Assembly: GCA_005883905.1 (NCBI GenBank) | Contig: VAYD01000098.1 | Coordinates: forward strand, 462-6,297 | Direction: 5' to 3' | Source of the DNA: Actinomycetota bacterium | Lineage (GTDB): Bacteria > Actinomycetota > Thermoleophilia > Solirubrobacterales > Solirubrobacteraceae | Length of the DNA: 5,836 nt | In this document: positions 1 through 3,930 of the stretch, piece by piece | Layout: each line of letters opens with the position of its first letter | Numbering within the stretch: position 1 is the stretch's first letter | Position numbers and translations under genes: made by a program | The notes under the pieces: model-generated | Database searches by the model: none | Told to the model about the DNA's origin: nothing | What the model saw: only the letters and a program-made list of their open reading frames with translations

Positions 1-2
1 CG

Positions 3-107
3 GGCGGCCTCGGCCTGGGCATCGACCGCCTGACCATGGCGCTCACCGGGAGGCGCACGATCCGCGAGGTCGTGCTGTTCCCGGCGATGCGCGAGGTCGA
101 GGCCTAG
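3..107 (+). CDS. lysS: Lysyl-tRNA synthetase, class II, C-terminal end (partial)
   Basis: Only the last 34 codons are present; the gene enters from the left edge and stops at TAG 105-107. The visible peptide begins [14 protein letters not shown] and continues through a segment reading [12 protein letters not shown]. This matches motif 3 of class II aminoacyl-tRNA synthetases (the G-x-G-x-G-x-D-R-L stretch whose Arg contacts ATP) followed by the typical LysRS ending in which a 'R(D/E)V(I/V)LFP' strand precedes the C-terminus. The enzyme charges tRNA-Lys with lysine in the cytoplasm. AspRS and AsnRS share the motif 3 core, but the short tail ending just after FPAMR fits LysRS best. It runs convergently towards the response regulator, with a shared terminator hairpin between them. 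In mycobacteria and streptomycetes lysS also lies near clpC, which supports the call. That neighbourhood statement is from general knowledge, not from this sequence. Confidence 0.85.
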   Translation, partial: GGLGLGIDRLTMALTGRRTIREVVLFPAMREVEA

Positions 108-135
108 CGGAGCCGCGGCAGGACGGCGAACAGAA

Positions 136-162
136 CGAAAACCCCGCCCAGCGTGGTTTTCG
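136..162. terminator. Bidirectional intrinsic terminator between convergent genes
   Basis: The arms CGAAAACC (136-143) and GGTTTTCG (155-162) are perfect inverted repeats of 8 bp. Inside them CGC (145-147) pairs with GCG (151-153) after one C-T mismatch, leaving a 3-nt loop. Because the arms carry an A-run on one side and a T-run on the other, the transcript of either strand forms a stem ending in a short U-run. It lies 29 nt after the lysS stop and 78 nt after the regulator stop, as expected for a shared terminator. The U-runs are only four bases and sit inside the stem, so its efficiency is uncertain. The rest of 108-239 shows no gene. Confidence 0.65.
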
Positions 163-239
163 GTACGCGCGCGTTGATCCTATCCCTTCCTCGCCGGCCA
201 AACCGCGCGCCGGACACCGAGAACGCCCGAGCTGAGCGC

Positions 240-863
240 TCAGTCCAACCCCTGCTCCATCGCCCAGCGGCTGAGCTCGTGGCGGTTGGTGAACTGCAGC
301 TTGCGCAGCACGGAGGTCACATGCGCTTCGACGGTCTTGGCGCTGATCCCGAGGTTGAAGGCGACCTCCTTGTAGAGGTAGCCGCGAGCGATGAGGCGCA
401 GGACCTCCTGCTCGCGCGGGGTGAGCTGGTCGAGGTCGGAGGCCTCCGGCGCCGCGGCGGCCGCGCCGCGGAACGCGTCCAGGACGAAGCCGGCGAGCCG
501 CGGTGAGAACACCGCGTCGCCCTCCGCGACGCGCTCGATCGCGTCGGCCAGGCGGTCGGCGTCGATGGTCTTGGTGACATAGCCGCGCGCGCCGGCGCGG
601 ATCACCGCGATCACGTCCTCGGGCGCGTCGGAGACCGACAGCGCCAGGAAGCACGTCTCCGGACAGCGGCGCGCCACCGCGACGCCGCCGCCGTCGGGCA
701 TGTGCACGTCGAGCAGCACGACGTCGGGCTTCGTCTCCGCGATCAGCGCGACGGCGTCCTCGACCGTGCCGGCCTCGCCGATCACCTCGACGCGGCCCTC
801 TAGCTCGCTGCGGACGCCCGCGCGGAACAGGGCGTGGTCGTCGACCAGCGCGACGCGCTTCAC
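240..863 (-). CDS. Two-component response regulator, NarL/FixJ (LuxR-HTH) family
   Basis: This is a 207-aa protein, the usual length for the family. The receiver domain covers about residues 1-118. It has the acidic pair D8-D9 (VALVDDH), the phospho-acceptor D52 in the LLDVHMPDG motif, the conserved hydroxyl position S76 and K98 in GYVTK. After a short Ala-rich linker, a LuxR-type helix-turn-helix covers about 145-205, starting LTPREQEVLRLIARG and including the recognition-helix region KTVEAHVTSVLRKL. It should be a cytoplasmic DNA-binding regulator phosphorylated by the kinase encoded just upstream. The start is GTG at 863-861, overlapping the kinase stop as GTGA, with GGAG 8 nt before it (875-872). 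The frame stays open upstream to 1265, but that extension is a shadow of the kinase. The stop codon TGA (242-240) sits within a perfect 12-bp palindrome at 232-243. The target genes cannot be told from the sequence; the operon itself is a natural first guess. Confidence 0.93.
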   Translation of the reverse strand: MKRVALVDDHALFRAGVRSELEGRVEVIGEAGTVEDAVALIAETKPDVVLLDVHMPDGGGVAVARRCPETCFLALSVSDAPEDVIAVIRAGARGYVTKTIDADRLADAIERVAEGDAVFSPRLAGFVLDAFRGAAAAAPEASDLDQLTPREQEVLRLIARGYLYKEVAFNLGISAKTVEAHVTSVLRKLQFTNRHELSRWAMEQGLD

Positions 864-1990
864 AGCGACAGCTCCACTTCGGTCCCGCCGCCGGGCTGCG
901 AGCGCACCTCGGCGCGCCCTCCGTGGCGCTGCATGCGCCCGACGATCGATTCGCGCACCCCGCGGCGGTCCGCCGGCACGGCGCCCACGTCGAAGCCGGC
1001 GCCGCGATCGCGCACGAACACCTCGGCCCGCTCGTCGGACGCCTCGGCGTAGACGTCGATGCGCCCGGCGCCGGCGAACTTCGCCGCGTTGAGGATCGCC
1101 TCGCGCGCAGCGGCCGCCAGCGCAGCGGTGTCGTCGCCCAGCGGGCGGTCGCCGACGCACACGACCTCGACCTCGACACCGTGGCCTTCCTCGATCTCCC
1201 GCGCGGCTCGCACGAGCGCGCCGTGCAGCGTGTCGGCCGCGGCCGTCTCGTCCGCGTTGAGCCACGCGCGCAGGTCGCGCTCCTGGCGGCGCGCCAGCTG
1301 CGCCACCTCGGTGGGGTCGTCGGCGCGGCGCTGGATCAGGGCGAGCGTCTGAAGGACGGAGTCGTGCAGGTGCGCCGCCACTTCAGCGCGCTCCTGCGCG
1401 CGGATCCGCGCGGTGCGCTCGGCCGTCAGCGCCTGCGCCATCCGCAGCCACCACGGGCCGAACAGCATCACGCTGCCGGCCAGCAGCACGATGACCGGGA
1501 ACGCGAACGACTGCACCTGGCTCAGCGCCGGGAGCGCCTGGGCCACCAGCACTGCGCCGACGATCATGAGCGCGGCGCCGACGCGCCCGCGCCTGGTCTG
1601 CGCGATGCCGCTTCGCAGCACGACCATGCCCGCCGCGACTCCGACGCCGACGGGCAGGATGACCTGCCATCCGGCGCCCGCGACGAGCGCCACCGCGGCG
1701 GCGACCGCACCCGCGCCGACGGCCTCACGCCAGCTTGCGCCGGCCTCGTGCAGCACCGCCGTCGGATCGGCGACCTCGTCGATCGTCGGTGAGGTCATCG
1801 TCAGATACGCAAGCCCGTAGAGCGCCACGCCGATCCCGCCGAGGAGCGTCAGCAGGACGAAGGCGATCCGGACGTACTTGACGTCGATGCGGTAGTGGCC
1901 CGCGATGCCCGCGCACACGCCGGCGAGCTTGCGGTGCTCGCTGTCAAGCGCCGGGATGCCGGCCGCTGCTGCTGCCATGGGGGCCGACAC
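860..1990 (-). CDS. PspC-domain sensor histidine kinase (HisKA_3 / HATPase_c)
   Basis: This 376-aa membrane kinase begins with a PspC domain at about residues 19-66 (KLAGVCAGIAGHYRID and the following hydrophobic helix). Four more hydrophobic segments lie at roughly 92-106, 109-126, 137-155 and 162-183. The cytoplasmic HisKA_3 dimerisation motif reads AAHLHDSVLQTLALIQ, with H209 the likely phosphorylated histidine. The ATP-binding domain has an N box (REAILNAAKFA, N301), a G1 box (VRDRGAGFD, D328) and a glycine-containing C-terminal block RRGVRESIVGRM. The N box has Phe where many relatives have His, and the last box is not the classic GxGxxG; both variants look tolerable. The GTG start at 1990 is preferred. 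It shares one base with the upstream stop (TAGTG) and has GAGG 8 nt before it. The ATG at 1978 lacks a ribosome site, and the longer open frame to 2233 overlaps two other genes. The layout resembles actinobacterial PspC-kinase/LuxR-regulator pairs and, more loosely, Firmicutes LiaSR envelope-stress systems. The stimulus is unknown. Confidence 0.9.
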   Translation of the reverse strand: MSAPMAAAAAGIPALDSEHRKLAGVCAGIAGHYRIDVKYVRIAFVLLTLLGGIGVALYGLAYLTMTSPTIDEVADPTAVLHEAGASWREAVGAGAVAAAVALVAGAGWQVILPVGVGVAAGMVVLRSGIAQTRRGRVGAALMIVGAVLVAQALPALSQVQSFAFPVIVLLAGSVMLFGPWWLRMAQALTAERTARIRAQERAEVAAHLHDSVLQTLALIQRRADDPTEVAQLARRQERDLRAWLNADETAAADTLHGALVRAAREIEEGHGVEVEVVCVGDRPLGDDTAALAAAAREAILNAAKFAGAGRIDVYAEASDERAEVFVRDRGAGFDVGAVPADRRGVRESIVGRMQRHGGRAEVRSQPGGGTEVELSL

Positions 1991-2160
1991 TAGCGCCGCC
2001 TCGCCAGGCCGCTGATGAGCAGGATCAGGCCGGCGCCGCCGATCAGCGCGGGGAAGAGCGCGTCGAACGTCACGTCGCCGACGAGGATCCAGACGCCGAA
2101 GGCGACGAGCACGATGCCCGCCGCCAGCGACGCAGGGGAGAAGTTCGAAGCCCGGCTCAC
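1990..2160 (-). CDS. Small two-helix membrane protein (LiaI/LiaF transmembrane-like)
   Basis: This 56-aa protein is almost entirely two hydrophobic helices, SLAAGIVLVAFGVWILVGD and ALFPALIGGAGLILLISGL, joined by a short turn (VTFDALFP) and ending in a basic LARRR tail that is probably cytoplasmic. The pattern 'G-I-x-L-x-x-x-G-x-W-x-L ... hydrophobic-P-x-L-I-x-G-x-x-L-L' resembles the LiaI/LiaF-like transmembrane hairpin often found beside PspC and toast-rack proteins. This is pattern recognition without a search. The start chosen is GTG at 2160-2158, which overlaps the previous gene's stop as GTGA and has GGGA 9 nt upstream (2173-2170). An alternative in-frame GTG at 2175 would add five residues. 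The stop TAG shares its last base with the kinase GTG start, so translation is likely coupled at both ends. A regulatory partner or accessory sensor for the kinase is a reasonable inference. Confidence 0.8.
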   Translation of the reverse strand: MSRASNFSPASLAAGIVLVAFGVWILVGDVTFDALFPALIGGAGLILLISGLARRR

Positions 2161-3053
2161 AGCGTGTGATCCCACCCGAGCCTCGGCAGCGCCGCCATCG
2201 GCGCCGGGTCGCGGACCACGATGATGCGGCCAAGGCCGACGTCGGCGTCCAGATGCAGCGTGCCGCCGCCGAATCCGAGGTCGCGCGCGGTGGTGCGGGT
2301 CACGTCCAGCCCGTCGGACTGGCGGCCGAACAGCTCGACCTGGCCCGCGCCGCTGCGCGCGTCGGCATCGACGGTCACGCCTTGCGGGACGCGGATGACC
2401 AGATCGCCCATGCCAACGCGGGCGCGGACGCTGCGCTCCTCGCCGCCGGCGAGCCGCAGGTCGCGCAGGTCGATGCGCAGCCGGCCGGCGGACAGGTCGT
2501 AGCGGTCATGCAGGTCGGCGACGCTCGCCACAGCGATGTCGCGATCGCCCCATCCGCCGCGCAGGTGCACGTCGGCCGCCTTGAGGAATCCGACGGCGCC
2601 GGCCAGCAGCAGGCCCGGAATGATGAGCCAGCGCGCGCCGCCGGCGAACGACGCGGCGATCAGAACGGCGCCGAGGCCCAGGATCGCTATCCCGGAGGCG
2701 ACATCCCAATGGATTGCATCGGTGCTCGCGAGCACCATGGCCGCGGCGACGACGATGAACGCAGCGCCCAGTGCGGCGCGGCCTGCGCCCGAGCGCCACG
2801 GCAGTCGCAGCGACTTGACCATGGCGGGTTCACCACCCTCGCCGGGCAGCAGCGCTGTCGCGGCGAGGTAGGCGAGGATGCCGCTGCCGCCCACGAAGGT
2901 GAGGACGACGAAGCCGATCCGGACGAGGTTGGCGTCGATGTCGAGGTAGCGGCCGATGCCGGCGGCGACGCCGGTCAGCATCCGCCCCTCCTTGGCGCGT
3001 TCGAGGCGCTTCGGGGCGGGGTCGGGAGTGGTGGTGTCGGTGGTCGTGTTCAT
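2157..3053 (-). CDS. PspC-domain membrane protein with LiaF-like C-terminal domain
   Basis: This 298-aa protein is the first gene of the operon. Residues 1-14 are Thr/Pro-rich. A PspC domain follows at about 15-70 (KRLERAKEGRMLTGVAAGIG, then RYLDIDANLVRIGFVV and a transmembrane helix). Three further hydrophobic helices lie near 92-110, 118-136 and 142-158. From about 170 to 281 comes a soluble beta-rich region with repeated 'VGMGDLVIRVPQGV' and 'DVGLGRIIVV' strands, the style of LiaF C-terminal / toast-rack domains (DUF2154-like). In Firmicutes, LiaF restrains the LiaS kinase; a similar role in tuning the kinase encoded downstream is an inference. The ATG at 3053 gives a complete PspC domain and fully coding-like codons but has no clear ribosome site. 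ATG 2981 (residue 25) is preceded by a perfect AAGGAGG at 5 nt and is a serious alternative that would trim the start of the PspC domain. The stop overlaps the next start (GTGA). Confidence 0.88.
   Translation of the reverse strand: MNTTTDTTTPDPAPKRLERAKEGRMLTGVAAGIGRYLDIDANLVRIGFVVLTFVGGSGILAYLAATALLPGEGGEPAMVKSLRLPWRSGAGRAALGAAFIVVAAAMVLASTDAIHWDVASGIAILGLGAVLIAASFAGGARWLIIPGLLLAGAVGFLKAADVHLRGGWGDRDIAVASVADLHDRYDLSAGRLRIDLRDLRLAGGEERSVRARVGMGDLVIRVPQGVTVDADARSGAGQVELFGRQSDGLDVTRTTARDLGFGGGTLHLDADVGLGRIIVVRDPAPMAALPRLGWDHTL
2982..2993 (-). promoter_or_regulatory. Strong internal ribosome binding site before Met25
   Basis: Read on the minus strand this is AAGGAGGGGCGG placed directly before an in-frame ATG (2981-2979), giving an AAGGAGG with 5-nt spacing. 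The upstream ATG at 3053 has only a C-rich stretch before it. The site also encodes Lys-Glu-Gly, a common PspC-domain sequence, so it could be a coincidence of codon choice. It leaves open a second, shorter product or a later true start. Confidence 0.4.
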
Positions 3054-3086
3054 GACGGAAAGGGTGGGCCTTCGGCCGCCCGTCCA

Positions 3087-3116
3087 CCATTGGGAATGGC
3101 CCTTAGGGGATGATCC
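3087..3116. promoter_or_regulatory. Cluster of three short palindromes in the divergent promoter region
   Basis: The 68-nt gap between the minus-strand operon and the plus-strand Clp N-domain gene must hold both starts of transcription. It contains CCATT-GGG-AATGG (3087-3099), CCCT-T-AGGG (3100-3108) and GGAT-G-ATCC (3108-3116), laid end to end. Regulator binding here, for instance by the LuxR-type regulator of the operon, would reach both genes. I could not find convincing -35/-10 pairs on either strand. The arms are only 4-5 bp, so chance is a real alternative. The last two palindromes also overlap the AGGGGA ribosome site of the plus-strand gene. Confidence 0.3.
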
Positions 3117-3121
3117 TGACC

Positions 3122-3760
3122 ATGTTCGAGCGCTACACGCCGTCGGCCCGCCAGGTCGTCGCCTTCGCCAACGAGGAGGCGCGCACGATGCGCCACAGCG
3201 CGCTCGGCGGGGAGCACCTCCTGCTCGGCATCCTGCTCGACGACGTCGGGCACGGCGGCCGCGCGCTGCGCCGCCTCGGCCTGACCGCCGAGGGCGTGCG
3301 CGAGCGCATCGTGGAGATCTCGCCGCCGGCGTCCAGCCTCACCGCGGGCGCCATCCCGTTCACGCCGCGCGCGCAGCAGATCCTGGCGCGCGCGGACGGC
3401 GAGTCGCGCGGCCTCGGTCACGACCGGGTCGGAACCGAGCACATCCTGCTGGCGCTCGCGCGCGAGCCTGACGGCATCGCCGCGCGCATCCTCGCCGAGC
3501 ATCATCTTGGCGCGGAGGCGGTGCGCGACGCCGTCCGCCGCGGGCTCGAGGAGGTCGTCGAGTCGCCCCAGACGGCCGCATCCCCGGCGCCCGCCACCCT
3601 GAGACGTTCGCAACCGTTCGCCTCGGCGCCGGAGCATGTGAGCGTGCCGCTGGCGCCCGATGCCCGCCGCGCCCTCGGGCGCGCACTGGCCGCCGCATTG
3701 GCCGACGGCCGCGACGAGTTGACAGCCGAGGATCTGCGTGCCGCGTTGCGCGGAGAATGA
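3122..3760 (+). CDS. Stand-alone Clp N-terminal (ClpC receptor) domain protein
   Basis: This 212-aa protein has two Clp_N repeats, at about residues 1-66 and 78-143, and no AAA+ module. It begins MFERYTPSARQVVAFA, against [16 protein letters not shown] in the ClpC encoded 170 nt downstream. It keeps F2, E31 (GGEHLLLG), F80 (AIPFTPRA) and E106 (VGTEHILL). These match positions that form the cyclomarin-type pocket (F2, F80) and the phosphoarginine sites (both Glu) in studied ClpC proteins. Two pocket residues present in the ClpC here, K85 and E89, are Gln and Ala. After a Pro/Ala-rich linker (about 148-175) the last 36 residues resemble a third, degenerate half repeat. The ATG at 3122 is chosen by alignment with ClpC, with AGGGGA 11 nt upstream; ATG 3110 would add MILT and lacks a spaced ribosome site. 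Likely roles are substrate adaptor, decoy or antibiotic sponge, as known for mycobacterial ClpC2. The exact role here is inference. Confidence 0.88.
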   Translation: MFERYTPSARQVVAFANEEARTMRHSALGGEHLLLGILLDDVGHGGRALRRLGLTAEGVRERIVEISPPASSLTAGAIPFTPRAQQILARADGESRGLGHDRVGTEHILLALAREPDGIAARILAEHHLGAEAVRDAVRRGLEEVVESPQTAASPAPATLRRSQPFASAPEHVSVPLAPDARRALGRALAAALADGRDELTAEDLRAALRGE

Positions 3761-3785
3761 CCCTCGCAAGCACGGGGAAGGGCGT

Positions 3786-3794
3786 TGGTAGACT
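3786..3794 (+). promoter_or_regulatory. Extended -10 promoter element for clpC
   Basis: TGGTAGACT fits the extended -10 form TG-N-TAnnnT, and TAGACT is a common high-GC actinobacterial -10. There is no good -35 at 17-19 nt (the best is TCGCAA at 3764-3769), which is typical when the TG extension is present. Transcription would start at about 3800-3801, giving a clpC leader of roughly 130 nt. It lies just after the upstream gene's stop, so clpC probably has its own promoter in addition to any read-through. Confidence 0.5.
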
Positions 3795-3799
3795 GAGCC

Positions 3800-3853
3800 A
3801 TGTCCCTCTACCGGACCCGATCCCCTCACAGAAGCCGTCGCCGCGGCCGATGA
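3800..3853 (+). CDS. Possible leaderless Arg-rich leader peptide (uORF1)
   Basis: The 17-codon frame reads MSLYRTRSPHRSRRRGR and then TGA. Its ATG begins 5 nt after the TAGACT hexamer, so the predicted transcript would start on or next to the ATG, the usual layout of leaderless genes in actinobacteria. Seven of the 17 residues are Arg, including AGA and two CGA codons that are normally uncommon in such GC-rich genes. Its stop overlaps the next mini-ORF as ATGA. Short Arg-rich frames can arise by chance in GC-rich DNA, so this is a candidate only. Confidence 0.3.
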   Translation: MSLYRTRSPHRSRRRGR

Positions 3854-3921
3854 AGATGGGGAGCCGGGTGCTTTTCCGTCCCTCCAACCGTCCTGGACCA
3901 CGCCGCAACCGTTTTTCGTAA
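3850..3921 (+). CDS. Possible second Arg-rich leader peptide (uORF2)
   Basis: This 23-codon frame begins MKMGSRVLF and has six Arg residues, mostly in the second half (RPGPRRNRFS before the stop). Its ATG overlaps the uORF1 stop (ATGA), and its own stop TAA (3919-3921) lies within the clpC ribosome site TAAGGGAG. A ribosome finishing here would be 9 nt from the clpC start, so termination and clpC initiation could be coupled. ATG 3856 is an alternative start. There is no independent ribosome site, and coding is unproven. Confidence 0.25.
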   Translation: MKMGSRVLFRPSNRPGPRRNRFS

Positions 3922-3926
3922 GGGAG
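3920..3926 (+). promoter_or_regulatory. clpC ribosome binding site
   Basis: AAGGGAG lies 4 nt before ATG 3931 and fixes the clpC start, which also agrees with the conserved [11 protein letters not shown] beginning of the family. The site is overlapped by the stop codon of the possible second leader peptide. Confidence 0.8.
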
Positions 3927-3930
3927 TTCC

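Noticed and set aside
232..243. A perfect 12-bp palindrome CTGAGCGCTCAG at the regulator stop codon
   Set aside because: It has no loop or U-run and overlaps coding sequence. One palindrome of this size is plausible by chance, and the hairpin at 136-162 is a far better terminator.
923..1792. A 289-codon plus-strand frame opposite the kinase gene
   Set aside because: It is His/Arg/Ala-rich with no domain pattern and lies entirely over the well-supported kinase; it is a shadow frame.
2166..3113. A 315-codon plus-strand frame opposite the PspC protein gene
   Set aside because: It is a shadow of a gene with clear PspC and LiaF-like features on the other strand; its own product shows no domain.
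3605..3621. Two CGTTCGC copies 10 bp apart, considered as a ClgR-like site
   Set aside because: ClgR-type operators are palindromic (CGC...GCG); this is a direct repeat inside coding sequence.
3719..3724. A perfect TTGACA that could be a -35 for clpC
   Set aside because: It lies inside the solo Clp N gene, and no acceptable -10 exists 16-19 nt downstream; the extended -10 at 3786-3794 is too far away to pair with it.
3862..3916. Possible attenuator hairpin before the T-run at 3912-3916
   Set aside because: The bases just before the T-run are C-rich with no matching G-rich arm; only a weak TGGGG/CCTCCA pairing further upstream is seen, too far from the T-run to act as a terminator.
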